From an uncultured Opitutaceae bacterium (GTDB taxonomy: Bacteria; Verrucomicrobiota; Verrucomicrobiia; Opitutales; Opitutaceae), in contig CAITBM010000132.1 in NCBI GenBank assembly GCA_903890485.1, positions 49,285 to 113,284 of the forward strand: DNA of 64,000 bases, written 5' to 3'. Positions 10,996-20,771 of this stretch are shown in pieces. The first letter of the stretch is position 1; every line of letters starts with the position of its first letter. The position numbers and the translations under genes were made by a program. Below the pieces are notes generated by a model. That model was not told the DNA's origin, searched no databases, and saw only the letters and a program-made list of their open reading frames with translations.

Positions 10996-13560
10996 ATGAA
11001 GTCACTCATCATCGCGGAGAAGCCGTCGGTTGCGGCTGATCTGGCGCGCGCGCTCGGGAAAGTGCCCAAGAAGGGCGACCACTTCGAGAATGACGACTAC
11101 GTCATCTCCTCGGCCGTGGGCCACATTGTCGAGCTGCAGATGCCCGAGGACATCGACAAGAAGAAGTATGGGTTCTGGCGCCTGGACGCGCTGCCCATCA
11201 TCCCCGAGAAGTTCCAGCTTAAGCCGATCGAGGAATCCAAGGAGCGGTTCAACCTCCTGAAGAAATTGCTCGCCCGAAAGGATATCGAAGTCGTTATCAA
11301 CGCGTGTGATGCGGGACGCGAGGGCGAGCTGATCTTCACCTACATCTACCAGCTGACGAAGAGCAAGCTGCCGGTGAAGCGCGCCTGGATGCAGACCATG
11401 ACGCAGGAGGGCATCCGCGAGGCCTTCAACAACCTGAGGGACGGCGAGAAGATGCGGGGCCTGGCCGAGGCGGCCCGCTGCCGCAGCGAGAGCGACTGGC
11501 TGATCGGGATCAACGGGACGCGCGCCCTCACCAAGCGCATGTTCGGGTCGCGCGCGGGCAACGTGGCCTCGGTCGGCCGCGTGCAGACCCCCACGCTTGC
11601 GATCGTCTACGCCCGGGAGCTTGAGATCCGCAACTTCAAGCCCCGCGCCTATTGGCAGATCTCCGCAGAGTTCCAGGTCGCCAAGGGGACCTACGAGGGC
11701 ATCTACCAGCGCCCCGACTTCAAGAAGAGCGAAGGGGACGAGCACGACCGGGTGGACCGGATCTGGGACAAGGCGAAAGCCGAGGCGATCCTTTCGGCCT
11801 GCCGCTCGACCGCCGACGCCACCGTGCGCGAGGATAAGAAGGCGAGCACCCAAGCCTCCCCTCGCCTCTACGACCTGACGACCCTCCAGCGTGAGGCGAA
11901 TAACCGCTTCGGGCTCTCGGCACGGCGCACCTCCCAGATCGCCCAGGCGCTCTATGAGCGCCACAAGATGATCACCTACCCGAGGACCGACTCCAGGGCG
12001 CTCCCGGAGGACTACATCCCGACCTGCCGCCAGGCTCTCCTCAACCTCCAGGGCGACCTGGCCGCGCACGCCAACAAGGTGCTCGAGGAGCAGTGGCTCG
12101 GGCCCAACAAGCGCATCTTCAACAACGCCCAGATCTCGGATCACTTCGCCATCATCCCGACCGTCGAGACGCCGAAGCCCCTGGAGGACATGGAGGCGAA
12201 GATCTACGACATGATCGCCAGGAGGTTTGTGGCCGTGTTCTACCCCTCCGCCGAGTTCGACATCACCACGCGCTTCAGCACCGTGGCCGGCCACGACTTC
12301 AAGACCGAGGGCAAGGTCCTCACCTTCCCGGGCTGGCTCGCCGTCTACGGCAAGTCGACCCTGGAGGAATCCTCCCCCGACTCCAAGACCCTGCCCGCGC
12401 TCGACAAGGCGGACGGAACCCCTCCCCACGCCGCCGTCAAGGACCCGCAGATCCATGAGGAGTCGACGCGGCCGCCCCCGCGCTACACCGAGGCCACGCT
12501 CCTCTCCGCGATGGAGGGTGCCGGCAAGCTGGTCGAGGACGACGAATTGGCCGAGGCCATGAAGGAGCGCGGGCTGGGAACGCCCGCGACCCGGGCCGAC
12601 ACGATCGACGGGCTGATCAACACCCGCTACGTGGAGCGCGCACAGCGGGAGCTCGTGCCCACGCCGAAGGCCGAGCAGATCCTCCAGTTCCTGATCGCCG
12701 TCAAGGCCGAGGGCATAACCAGCCCCGACATGACCGGCGAGTGGGAGTTCAAGCTCCGGCAGATGGAGCACGGGAAGTTCCCGCGCGAGAAGTTCATGGC
12801 CGAGGTGGTCGAGACCACCAAGGGGATCGTCCAGGGCGTGAAATCCTTCGAGGAGGACGACTCCGCCGCACGCGAGACCGACATCATCTCGCCCACGGAC
12901 GGCAAGCCCCTGATCGAGACCCTGCGCGGCTACAAGTCGAAGGACGGGGAGCTCATGATCTACAAGGTCATCGGCAACCGAAAGATGGCCGAGAGCGAGG
13001 TCAAAGACCTGCTCGTGAACGGCCAGATCGGCCCCCTGGACGGATTCCGCTCAAAGGCGGGCAAACCCTTCAGCGCGGTGCTCAAGTACAACAAGGAGGA
13101 GAAGAAGGCGGAGTTCGTTTTCGACGGCCAGAGGGACGCGAACGGCGGAATCAAGATCGACTTCACCGGGCTTGTCCCGGTTGCCCAGGCCCCGCTCTCC
13201 CGCTATCCCGCGGGGACCGAGGTCTATGAGACCCCGCAGAGCTGGGTCGTGCGCTCGGTCGCCAACGGCGAGGACAAGATCCTCACCCGCTGCTCCAAGC
13301 GGATCCTTTCGCGCGACATCCCTCTCGACCAATTCATGAAGATGCTGGAGACCGGCAAAACCGACCTCCTGGAGAAGTTCTGGAGCCAGAGAACGCGCCG
13401 GCCGTTCAGTGCATTCCTGGCCCTGAAGGAGGACGGGACGACCGGCTTTGAGTTCGCTCCCCGTGCCCCCAAGGACCCGAATGCCCCTCCCAAGGGACGC
13501 CGGACCAAGCGCAAGCCGGCAGAGGCAAAGCCTGAGGCGCCGGCTGAGCCCCAGGCCTAG
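10996..13560 (+). CDS. topB: DNA topoisomerase III (type IA)
   Basis: This enzyme relaxes and decatenates DNA by single-strand passage. The Toprim domain starts at residue 1 (MKSLIIAEKPSVA) and includes CDAGREGELIF; SVGRVQTPTL follows, and the catalytic Tyr328 lies in MITYPRTDSRALPED. After the core, at about residues 620-830, come two copies of the topoisomerase C-terminal repeat (SPTDGKPLIETLRGYKSKDG... and a shorter one around SRDIPLDQFMKML), then a Lys/Pro/Ala tail (RRTKRKPAEAKPEAP) likely to touch DNA. At 854 residues it is longer than E. coli TopB because of these repeats. Confidence 0.93.
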   Translation: MKSLIIAEKPSVAADLARALGKVPKKGDHFENDDYVISSAVGHIVELQMPEDIDKKKYGFWRLDALPIIPEKFQLKPIEESKERFNLLKKLLARKDIEVVINACDAGREGELIFTYIYQLTKSKLPVKRAWMQTMTQEGIREAFNNLRDGEKMRGLAEAARCRSESDWLIGINGTRALTKRMFGSRAGNVASVGRVQTPTLAIVYARELEIRNFKPRAYWQISAEFQVAKGTYEGIYQRPDFKKSEGDEHDRVDRIWDKAKAEAILSACRSTADATVREDKKASTQASPRLYDLTTLQREANNRFGLSARRTSQIAQALYERHKMITYPRTDSRALPEDYIPTCRQALLNLQGDLAAHANKVLEEQWLGPNKRIFNNAQISDHFAIIPTVETPKPLEDMEAKIYDMIARRFVAVFYPSAEFDITTRFSTVAGHDFKTEGKVLTFPGWLAVYGKSTLEESSPDSKTLPALDKADGTPPHAAVKDPQIHEESTRPPPRYTEATLLSAMEGAGKLVEDDELAEAMKERGLGTPATRADTIDGLINTRYVERAQRELVPTPKAEQILQFLIAVKAEGITSPDMTGEWEFKLRQMEHGKFPREKFMAEVVETTKGIVQGVKSFEEDDSAARETDIISPTDGKPLIETLRGYKSKDGELMIYKVIGNRKMAESEVKDLLVNGQIGPLDGFRSKAGKPFSAVLKYNKEEKKAEFVFDGQRDANGGIKIDFTGLVPVAQAPLSRYPAGTEVYETPQSWVVRSVANGEDKILTRCSKRILSRDIPLDQFMKMLETGKTDLLEKFWSQRTRRPFSAFLALKEDGTTGFEFAPRAPKDPNAPPKGRRTKRKPAEAKPEAPAEPQA

Positions 13561-13621
13561 GCCCAGTCCGGCCCTTTTCGGGTAACCTTCCTGCGCGGCC
13601 TGCGTCTAACCCTACGCCACC

Positions 13622-14653
13622 GTGAAATCCCCGTCCAATTTCCTGATCGCGCTCCTGGCCGCCTTGGCGTTCGCCTTCGGCCTTCTTGCCTGGAACGAGC
13701 ACCGGGACCTGGTAGTCCTGCGCGCCAAGCTTGCCGGTGGCGACGGGGCGCTGCTGGCCCGCAAGCTCTCCGACGCCCAGAAGACCATCCGCTCGCTTGA
13801 GGACCGCTTGGCTGCGCTCAGGGGGCGCGGCGGCCGGGCCGCGGAAACCGCCGCGGCCGGTGCCGGCGACGACCCGGGCCTCGGGGGCCCGAGGCAAGGC
13901 GGGCGATTCGGGGCATTTGCGGCCCTGAGCAACAATCCCCAGTTCCAGAAGCTGATGGCGATCGAGGTGAAGGGCCGCATCAGCCAGACCTACGGCCCCC
14001 TTTTCAAGGCGCTCAACCTCAGTCCCGAGCAACTCAACCAGTTCCAGTCGCTCCTGGCCGACAAGCAGCAGGCGATGATGGACGTCCTTCAGGCCGCCCG
14101 GGAGCAGGGCGTGAACCCGAGGACCGACCCCGAGGGGTTCAAGGCGCTCATGAGCCAGGCCGTTGCGCAGACAGACCAGAGCATCCAGCAGGTCCTGGGG
14201 GACGCCGGCTTCCAGCAGTACCAGCAGTTCCAGCAGACGCTGCCCGAGCGAAACGTTGTGAACAGCCTCCAGCAGCAGCTCAGCTACACGCAGTCCCCCT
14301 TGACCGACGACCAGGCAAACCAGGTGATCGCCCTCCTCCAGCAGTCCCAGCCCCAGCGCGACGGAAGCGGCACGGGCGGGCTTGGAGGTGCCGGGGGCCC
14401 GGGCCCCGGCGTCTTCGGCCTCTTGAACGGGGGCGGGACGGCCAAGGTCACCGACCAGGCCATCAACCAGGCCCAGGGCATCCTGACGGCCACGCAGTTG
14501 GCCGCCCTCCAGCAAATCCAGCTGCAGCAGCAGGCGCAGCAACAAATCCAGCAGCTAATGCGATCCGCCAACCAGGGTAATGCCCCGGGATCGCCCTCTC
14601 AGGGAACGCCTTCCGCGCCCGCCACTCCGCCTGTCTCCGGCGTCAAGGGCTAG
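13622..14653 (+). CDS. Membrane-anchored or exported Gln-rich protein of unknown function
   Basis: I do not recognise a family. The 343-residue product starts at GTG with a hydrophobic segment (about residues 7-24, FLIALLAALAFAFGLLAW) that is a signal anchor or uncleaved signal, then a short coiled coil (about 28-65), a Gly/Ala/Arg-rich linker, and a helical Gln-rich region where phrases such as LNLSPEQLNQFQSLLADKQ and LTDDQANQVIALLQQS recur. The spacing resembles periplasmic helical-hairpin chaperone-like proteins (CpxP/Spy), but without their signature, so that is only a loose analogy. The end is Pro/Ser/Ala-rich. It lies between topB and fba. Confidence 0.7.
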   Translation: MKSPSNFLIALLAALAFAFGLLAWNEHRDLVVLRAKLAGGDGALLARKLSDAQKTIRSLEDRLAALRGRGGRAAETAAAGAGDDPGLGGPRQGGRFGAFAALSNNPQFQKLMAIEVKGRISQTYGPLFKALNLSPEQLNQFQSLLADKQQAMMDVLQAAREQGVNPRTDPEGFKALMSQAVAQTDQSIQQVLGDAGFQQYQQFQQTLPERNVVNSLQQQLSYTQSPLTDDQANQVIALLQQSQPQRDGSGTGGLGGAGGPGPGVFGLLNGGGTAKVTDQAINQAQGILTATQLAALQQIQLQQQAQQQIQQLMRSANQGNAPGSPSQGTPSAPATPPVSGVKG

Positions 14654-14721
14654 CGCATGACACGCTCGGCGATGAATACGCTTGAGGGCCGAGCTGGCCC
14701 AAGCGTACGCTGTGGGTCCCT

Positions 14722-15672
14722 ATGATCGTAACCACTGCGCAGCTCTTCAAGCACGCCTATGGCAAGTACGCCGTAGGCGCGTACAATATCAACAATGCGG
14801 AGCAGGCCATGGGCCTCTTCCGCGGCTGTATCGACTCGCAGGCCCCCTTCATCATCCAGATCTCCAAGGGCGCCCGCAAGTACACCGACAAGCGCATGCT
14901 TGAGGCCATCATCCGCGCAGCCGGAGATATATTCCCCGACGCGATCTACGCCGTCCACCTGGACCACGGCGACGAAGAGACCTGCTACGATTGCATCAAG
15001 TCGGGCTTCTACAGCTCGGTGATGATCGACGCCTCCCACGAGAGCTTCGACAAGAACGTCGCGATCACCAAGCGCGTCGTCGACGCGGCCCACGCGAAGG
15101 GCCTCTCCGTCGAGGCCGAGCTCGGCATGCTCGGCGGCGTCGAGGAGGACATCAAGGTCGAGGACGGCCACGCCACCCTCACGAACCCGACCGAGGCCCT
15201 GGACTTTGTGAAGAAGACCGGCTGCGACTCCCTGGCCTGCGCCATCGGGACGAGCCACGGCGCCTACAAGTTCAAAGGCCGCCAGTCCCTGCACTTTGAC
15301 GTCCTTAAGCAGATCCAGACCCTCCTGCCCGGCTACCCGCTGGTCATGCACGGGAGCTCCTCGGTCCCGAAGGACGAGGTCGACCGCATCAACGCAGCCG
15401 GGGGCAAGATGCCCAACGCCGTTGGAGTCGATCCCAAGGAATACCTGCCCGCCGCGAAGTTGGGAGTCACCAAGGTGAACATCGACACCGACGGCCGCCT
15501 GGTCTGGTGCCGCGTCCACCGCGAGTTCTTCCGCGACAAGCCGGGCGACTTCGACTTCCGCCCGCCGGGCAAGATCTTCATGGACGAGTACGCGAAGTTC
15601 ATCGCGAGCCGCAACGTGCTCCTCGGCTCGGCCAACCAGCTGGCCGACCTGCGCAAGTCCCTAGGGAAGTAA
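14722..15672 (+). CDS. fba: Fructose-bisphosphate aldolase, class II
   Basis: This is a zinc-dependent aldolase that splits fructose 1,6-bisphosphate into dihydroxyacetone phosphate and glyceraldehyde 3-phosphate. In the 316-residue protein the start motif AVGAYNINNAEQA, the metal/proton-shuttle segment AVHLDHGDE, SVEAELGMLGG, IGTSHGAYKF, VMHGSSSVP and VTKVNIDTD are all present. A strong stem-loop follows the stop, so the gene ends its transcript. It appears to be a single-gene unit. Confidence 0.95.
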   Translation: MIVTTAQLFKHAYGKYAVGAYNINNAEQAMGLFRGCIDSQAPFIIQISKGARKYTDKRMLEAIIRAAGDIFPDAIYAVHLDHGDEETCYDCIKSGFYSSVMIDASHESFDKNVAITKRVVDAAHAKGLSVEAELGMLGGVEEDIKVEDGHATLTNPTEALDFVKKTGCDSLACAIGTSHGAYKFKGRQSLHFDVLKQIQTLLPGYPLVMHGSSSVPKDEVDRINAAGGKMPNAVGVDPKEYLPAAKLGVTKVNIDTDGRLVWCRVHREFFRDKPGDFDFRPPGKIFMDEYAKFIASRNVLLGSANQLADLRKSLGK

Positions 15673-15698
15673 GCCCCCTCCCTTTAAGCCCAGTGCTC

Positions 15699-15733
15699 AA
15701 AGGCCGGCCGGCTTCATCGCCTGCCGGCCTTTT
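15699..15733 (+). terminator. Rho-independent terminator after fba
   Basis: A perfect 10-bp stem, AAAGGCCGGC at 15699-15708 with GCCGGCCTTT at 15723-15732, encloses a 14-base loop and ends in a short T run. It lies 26 bases after the fba stop. Confidence 0.85.
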
Positions 15734-15856
15734 CGTGTCCGGCACGGGGCGCCTCCATTGGCACCCTCGGCCGGGTCCCTGACTTCCTAGCAACCGGAGT
15801 CACTTCATTGCAGAAACCCTGTAAGGAAGGCTACTAGCAAGCATCTAATCGGGGAG

Positions 15857-16711
15857 ATGAATACCCCTGCCGCCCCCACCCCGCCGTTGGCCGCGCCCGG
15901 TCCAACCGAACTCCGGCGATACGCGGTCACCACGGCAATGGTCGCCCTGTGGATGTCGATCGGGTGGGCCCTGGGCCTCACGGCAAACGGCTACCTCCTC
16001 CTCGGCATACCGCTCCTGGTCCTCTTCCAGTGCTTTGTTGCACGGAGACCCCTCTTTGAGGTGTGGTTTGCCCAACCCGGGCGCCCCAGGATGCCAGCGT
16101 TGGCCTGGCTCGTGGCCGCGGCCTTCATGATCCAGCCGGTCTACGACCTGGTAACATGGAAGACCCCCGGCCTAGACGTCCAACTCTGGCTCATCGTCGC
16201 CACGCTCGGGGCGGTGCCGCTCTCGTGGTCGCTCTTCGCCTGCACCCGCGCGCAGTGGCGCCTGCTCGGCCTGTGCGTGCTCACCGCGGGCTCCGCCGGG
16301 ATCCTCGTCCTCGTCATCAGCTTCTTCGTCCGCTCGCACTCCCCCCTGGCGGCTTCCGCCCGGATACTCGAGGGGCTGCGCTCATTCGTCCTGTACCTGC
16401 CGGTGTGCTTCATGATCGAGGAGGTCTTCTTCCGCGGATGCCTCGACTCCTACCTGACGCGCGGCGGCGTCAGGGCCCCTTGGCTCTCCGCCTTCTACCT
16501 CTCGGCGCTCGGGGGATGGTGGCATTTGCCAACCGTTGCGTTGCAGCCGGAGCACCGGGTCGCGCAGCTCGCGGTGCTCGTGCTCGCGCTGCCCTTGGTC
16601 CACTGCGGCGTTGGCGCGCTCCTGTCCATCTTCTGGCGACGGAGCGGCCTCTTGCTTGTCCCGGTCTGCGCGCATGCGTTCATCGACGCCGTGCGCAACG
16701 CCCTGCTCTAG
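15857..16711 (+). CDS. CPBP-family intramembrane metalloprotease
   Basis: CPBP (Abi/Rce1-like) proteins are multi-pass membrane proteases, in bacteria often linked to bacteriocin immunity or surface-protein processing. The 284-residue protein has about eight hydrophobic segments and the three catalytic motifs: EEVFFRG at 188-194, WWHLP at 221-225, and a third His in VCAHAFIDAVRN near 273. The first 20 residues are Pro/Ala-rich. No bacteriocin or peptide gene is visible next to it. It converges with menB, separated by a GC hairpin. Confidence 0.85.
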   Translation: MNTPAAPTPPLAAPGPTELRRYAVTTAMVALWMSIGWALGLTANGYLLLGIPLLVLFQCFVARRPLFEVWFAQPGRPRMPALAWLVAAAFMIQPVYDLVTWKTPGLDVQLWLIVATLGAVPLSWSLFACTRAQWRLLGLCVLTAGSAGILVLVISFFVRSHSPLAASARILEGLRSFVLYLPVCFMIEEVFFRGCLDSYLTRGGVRAPWLSAFYLSALGGWWHLPTVALQPEHRVAQLAVLVLALPLVHCGVGALLSIFWRRSGLLLVPVCAHAFIDAVRNALL

Positions 16712-16719
16712 GCCCCTCA

Positions 16720-16737
16720 CGGGCGATGGGTCGCCCG
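16720..16737. terminator. Hairpin between convergent genes
   Basis: CGGGCGA at 16720-16726 pairs perfectly with TCGCCCG at 16731-16737 around a TGGG loop. It sits between the convergent CPBP protease and menB stops and may terminate both, although no T run follows on the + strand. Confidence 0.5.
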
Positions 16738-16746
16738 GACCCGCCC

Positions 16747-17580
16747 CTAGGGCAGCCAGGGGAACTTGGCCGCGTTCGGCCGCCGCTTCTCCTGCTGGGC
16801 CGAGTGAAACTCTTTGGCCTCCTCGCTCATGTAGTAAAGCAGCGTCGCGTTTCCCGCCAATTCCTGGATGCCCGCCTGCCCGTCGAGCTCCGCATTGAAG
16901 GCGCTCTTCAGGAGCCGGATTGCCAGCGGGCTCTTCTGCATGATCTCCGTGGCCCAGGCGACGCCCTCCTTCTCCAGGTCCGCCACCGGCACCACCGTGT
17001 TCACGAGCCCCATCTGGAGCGCCTCGGCGGCGCTGTACTGCCTGCAGAGGTACCAGATCTCGCGGGCCTTCTTCTGCCCGACCACGCGCGCCAGGTAGCT
17101 CGCGCCAAAGCCGCCATCGAAACTGCCCATCCGCGGGCCCACCTGCCCGAACACCGCGTTGTCGGCCGCGAGGGTAAGGTCGCAGACGACATGCAGCACG
17201 TGGCCGCCCCCGATCGAGTACCCGGCTACGAGGGCGATCACGACCTTGGGCATCGAGCGAATGAGTTTCTGCAGGTCGAGGACGTTCAGGCGTGGCACCC
17301 CGTCCCCTCCCAAGTAGCCCGCGCTCCCGCGGACTGACTGGTCGCCGCCCGAGCAGAAGGCGTATTTTCCGTCGGTGTGCGGTCCCGCTCCCGTGAGGAG
17401 CACGACCCCTATCGCCTGGTCGTCCCGGGCGTCGGAAAAGGCGTCGATCATCTCCGTGATCGTCTCCGGCCGGAAGGCATTCCGCTTCGCTGGCCGGTTG
17501 ATCGTGACCTTGGCGATCCCGCCCGACTTCTCATAGAGGATGTCGGTGTAGGTCTTTGCGGTTTTCCAGGTGGTGGGCAT
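16747..17580 (-). CDS. menB: 1,4-Dihydroxy-2-naphthoyl-CoA synthase
   Basis: MenB closes the second ring of the naphthoquinone by cyclising o-succinylbenzoyl-CoA, in the crotonase fold. The 277-residue protein shows [17 protein letters not shown] near the N terminus, [10 protein letters not shown] (MenB-type oxyanion segment), [19 protein letters not shown] and [19 protein letters not shown], and ends [13 protein letters not shown], all typical of MenB rather than of general enoyl-CoA hydratases. The start is the ATG at 17580, preceded by AAAGGACC; the frame remains open further upstream but overlaps menD. It is last in the menF-menD-menB order. Confidence 0.94.
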   Translation of the reverse strand: MPTTWKTAKTYTDILYEKSGGIAKVTINRPAKRNAFRPETITEMIDAFSDARDDQAIGVVLLTGAGPHTDGKYAFCSGGDQSVRGSAGYLGGDGVPRLNVLDLQKLIRSMPKVVIALVAGYSIGGGHVLHVVCDLTLAADNAVFGQVGPRMGSFDGGFGASYLARVVGQKKAREIWYLCRQYSAAEALQMGLVNTVVPVADLEKEGVAWATEIMQKSPLAIRLLKSAFNAELDGQAGIQELAGNATLLYYMSEEAKEFHSAQQEKRRPNAAKFPWLP

Positions 17581-17605
17581 GGGTTTTTGGGGTCCTTTGA
17601 TTCGG

Positions 17606-19333
17606 TCAGGTCGAGGCCGAGGAAAACGCCTCCTTGCGCCAGGCGGCGTCAACCTTGCGGTCGGTCCGGATCTCCAGCACCCGGATCCCGCGTTCGGGAA
17701 GGGTCGCAATCAGCGACTCAAAGTGGAGCCAGTCGCTTATCGCGACGTGCTCGACCCCGTGGGCCGCGCAGAGCGTTCCAAAGTTGACCTCCTGGGGCGT
17801 GGCGAAGAATTCCTCAAAGATCGGGTCAAACTGGGCGACCGGCAGGTGCTCGAAGATGCCGCCCCCGTGGTTGTTGATGAGGACGACCGTCAAGCTCCCC
17901 TTGAGCCGCTTTCCCGCGAGGAGACCGTTCGAATCGTGCAGGAAGGCCAGGTCCCCGGTCAGGAGCACGGCGGACCCTCCCTCGTGCGCGACCCCGAGGG
18001 CCGTGGAGAGCGTCCCGTCGATCCCGTTGGCGCCACGGTTGAAGAGGACCCGCAGCCCGCGGTCGTTCGCCGGCCAGAGGAACTCGACGTCGCGGATCGG
18101 CATGCTGTTGGCCACCGAGACCAGGGTCTTCGCAGGGAGCTTCCGGCCGAGCAGCCACGCGGCCTTCGGTTCAACGAGTCTGTCCTCCGCGGCAAGGCGG
18201 ATGTCGAGAGCCCGCAGCGTCCGTTCCTCGTGGATCGACCACAGGCGCTGGTAGCCGTTCGGCGAAAGGGTTTCGGGGAGGCCCTGCGCCAGTGTCGCAA
18301 CGGGCGCCACGATCCTGCGGGTGGCGCCGTGGAGGGCGTCGCGGCTGTCGGGCCGATCCGTGACGAAGAACACCGGCGCGCCGCTCGCCTCAATGAAGGC
18401 GCGCAGGACCTTGCTGGTGGGCCATTCCCCAAGGCAGAGCACAAACTCGGGGCGGAGGGACTCTGCCGCCTTGGGAGAGCGCAGGACCGCGTCGTAGCGG
18501 GTCACCAGGAACGGGATGCCGCCGTGGTTGCGGGCAGGCGAGAGCCCGTCGGCCAGGACAGGCCAGCCGAGCTTGCGCGAGATCTCGGCTACGGCCGCCG
18601 CATAGGCCGCGGGGTCGGAGGTGAGCACCGGGCCGGCGACGATGAGCCCGTGGACCTCGCTTGGAAAGGCCGGGATCTCCGAAACGGAGAGGACCGGCAG
18701 CGGCGCCTGGATGTGGTCGAAGAACTTCTCCCAGTCGACCTGGCTTGCGAAACGATCCGCGATGCCGCCGTCATCCGACGGTACCAGGGGGTCGCGGAAC
18801 GGGGCGTTCAGGTGCACGGGGCCACGGAAGGGGAAAAGAGTCCGCTCCACGCTCTGCACGATGGTCTGGCGCAGGTAGCCGAGGAGCTTGAGCGAGACTT
18901 CCGGAACGGCCAGTTCGTGGAAGAAGCTGACAAATGAGCCGAATAGCCGCTGCTGGTCGATCGTCTGCCCGGAGGCGCAGGCCCGCATCTCGGGGGGGCG
19001 GTCCGCCGTGATCACAATCAGGGGGATCCCGGCCTCGTGGGCCTCGATGACGGCGGGATAGTAGTGGGCCCCGGCCGTCCCGCTCGTGCACAGGAGCACC
19101 ACGGGCCTTAGGTCCCGCTTGGCGAGCCCCAGCGCGAAGAACGAGGCCGAGCGCTCGTCAAGGATGGGGATCGCCTCGAGGCCGGGATGCCGCGCAAAGG
19201 CAAAGGCGAGCGGGGTCGACCGCGACCCTGGCGAGACCACGACCGTGCCTACGCCCGAGCGGACGAGCACCTCGGCGACCACGCTTGCCCAGAGGGAGTT
19301 CGCGTTGCGGAAATCGAGGGAAGGGGGATGCAT
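17606..19333 (-). CDS. menD: 2-Succinyl-5-enolpyruvyl-6-hydroxy-3-cyclohexene-1-carboxylate synthase
   Basis: MenD is a thiamine-diphosphate enzyme that adds succinic semialdehyde (from 2-oxoglutarate) to isochorismate in menaquinone synthesis. The 575-residue protein has [19 protein letters not shown] near the N terminus, the catalytic Glu region [54 protein letters not shown], and a ThDP motif around [19 protein letters not shown] ... [16 protein letters not shown]. The ATG at 19333 lies ten bases after the menF stop. The C-terminal side is 25 bases from menB. Confidence 0.95.
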   Translation of the reverse strand: MHPPSLDFRNANSLWASVVAEVLVRSGVGTVVVSPGSRSTPLAFAFARHPGLEAIPILDERSASFFALGLAKRDLRPVVLLCTSGTAGAHYYPAVIEAHEAGIPLIVITADRPPEMRACASGQTIDQQRLFGSFVSFFHELAVPEVSLKLLGYLRQTIVQSVERTLFPFRGPVHLNAPFRDPLVPSDDGGIADRFASQVDWEKFFDHIQAPLPVLSVSEIPAFPSEVHGLIVAGPVLTSDPAAYAAAVAEISRKLGWPVLADGLSPARNHGGIPFLVTRYDAVLRSPKAAESLRPEFVLCLGEWPTSKVLRAFIEASGAPVFFVTDRPDSRDALHGATRRIVAPVATLAQGLPETLSPNGYQRLWSIHEERTLRALDIRLAAEDRLVEPKAAWLLGRKLPAKTLVSVANSMPIRDVEFLWPANDRGLRVLFNRGANGIDGTLSTALGVAHEGGSAVLLTGDLAFLHDSNGLLAGKRLKGSLTVVLINNHGGGIFEHLPVAQFDPIFEEFFATPQEVNFGTLCAAHGVEHVAISDWLHFESLIATLPERGIRVLEIRTDRKVDAAWRKEAFSSAST

Positions 19334-19343
19334 GGTCTGGAGG

Positions 19344-20771
19344 CTAGTTGCCGAGGAGGGCCTCCTGCATAGCCCTAAACTTAAGCTCCGTCTCGGCAAA
19401 CTCCGTCTCGAGGGTCGACCCCTCGACGATCCCTGAGCCTGCGTACATGCGGGCCTGCTTGCCGGACACAAGCGCCGAGCGAAGGGCCACGATGAACTCC
19501 CCTCCCCCACGGGAGTCGATCCAACCGATCGCGCCGCCGTAGAGGCCCCGCGGAAAGGCCTCCAGGCTCTCGATCAGCGGAACGGCGCGCTCCCGTGGGG
19601 TCCCGCCCACGGCGGGCGTGGGGTGGAGCCGGCCTAGCATGTCGAGCAGGCGAACCCCTCGCGGCAGCCGAGCCTCAACGGGGGTGTGCAAGTGCTGGAT
19701 GTTGGAGAGCCGCTTAAGGCCGGGCCTCACGGAGTACCTCAAGTCAAGCCCGAGGGGAGAGAGGCGCCGGACAATCGAGTCGAGCACGATGCGCTGCTCC
19801 CGGAGGTCCTTCTCGCTTGATAGAAGGCGATTGCCTAGGGTCGCGTCCTCGCTCGCCGTGGACCCCCGCTCGGCCGACCCGGCAAGCGCCTCGGTCGTCA
19901 CGACCGAGTCCTCGACCCGGAGCAGGCGCTCGGGGCTTGCCCCGATGAAGCTCTGCCCGAGGCCGTTCGCCACCGAGAACGCATTGCAGTCGGGGAATCG
20001 CTGCCGGAGGCCGTTAAGGATCTGCAGCGGATGAAGGGGCGCCGGCGAGCGCACGTCCTTGGCCCGGGCGATCACGATCTTCTCGATCTCACCGCGGCCG
20101 ATGCGTTCGGCCGCCTCGCTGAGCGCCGTGGCGTAGGTGTTGCGCCCGCCGACCTCAGCGATCGACGTCGCTTTGCGGGGGTGCTTCTCGGGAAGGCCCG
20201 GGGCACCAAACTCGAATGACCGGAACTTGGCGTGGGCCCGCCACACCTTGGCCGCTATGGGTTCAATCGGGGAATCCGGCTGGATTAGGAGGTTGGCGAC
20301 GGCGGTCGTGTGGCCGCCCTTTCGCGCCACCTGCCAGCGGGGCACAAAGACCCGCGCCGCCTCGAAGGGCTCCCCTTCCCCGAGCGTGTCCAGGAAGGAG
20401 AACGCCGCGAAGAAGTGGGGTCCGCCGAACGGTATCTCCTGGTCGCCGACGGCGATCGTGTCCTCCAGGACCCGGTCGATGTAGTCCTGGCAGTCCTCGA
20501 AGCGGCCGGGGCCCGACGAGGTGAAGGAGAGGACCGACTCGGCGCCTGCGATAGCCCAGCCCTCCGAGGGGCGCTCGGCGTAGAAGTGCCGCTCACCTGG
20601 CTCAAAGATCGACTCCAGGACGGCGAGCGGGTCCAGGCTGTCCACCTGGATCGTGATGCTCACCAGGATCGGCCTGCCGGCCTCGGCAGCGGTGTCGCGG
20701 CACTCCGCGAGAAACCCGTTCAGCGCCTCGGGCGAGGAATTCGATACGGGATCTAGCGGCAGGATGGTCAC
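19344..20771 (-). CDS. menF: Isochorismate synthase
   Basis: MenF isomerises chorismate to isochorismate, the entry step of menaquinone synthesis, in the chorismate-binding fold shared with TrpE and PabB. The 475-residue protein has a variable N-terminal half and the conserved C-terminal half: KIVIARAKDV, ASPERLLRVEDSVVTTEALAGSA, LHTPVEARL, LHPTPAVGGTPRE and YAGSGIVEGSTLETEFAETE. Its context with menD and menB distinguishes it from siderophore-type or salicylate isochorismate synthases. The start overlaps the metG stop by 4 bases. Confidence 0.94.
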   Translation of the reverse strand: MTILPLDPVSNSSPEALNGFLAECRDTAAEAGRPILVSITIQVDSLDPLAVLESIFEPGERHFYAERPSEGWAIAGAESVLSFTSSGPGRFEDCQDYIDRVLEDTIAVGDQEIPFGGPHFFAAFSFLDTLGEGEPFEAARVFVPRWQVARKGGHTTAVANLLIQPDSPIEPIAAKVWRAHAKFRSFEFGAPGLPEKHPRKATSIAEVGGRNTYATALSEAAERIGRGEIEKIVIARAKDVRSPAPLHPLQILNGLRQRFPDCNAFSVANGLGQSFIGASPERLLRVEDSVVTTEALAGSAERGSTASEDATLGNRLLSSEKDLREQRIVLDSIVRRLSPLGLDLRYSVRPGLKRLSNIQHLHTPVEARLPRGVRLLDMLGRLHPTPAVGGTPRERAVPLIESLEAFPRGLYGGAIGWIDSRGGGEFIVALRSALVSGKQARMYAGSGIVEGSTLETEFAETELKFRAMQEALLGN

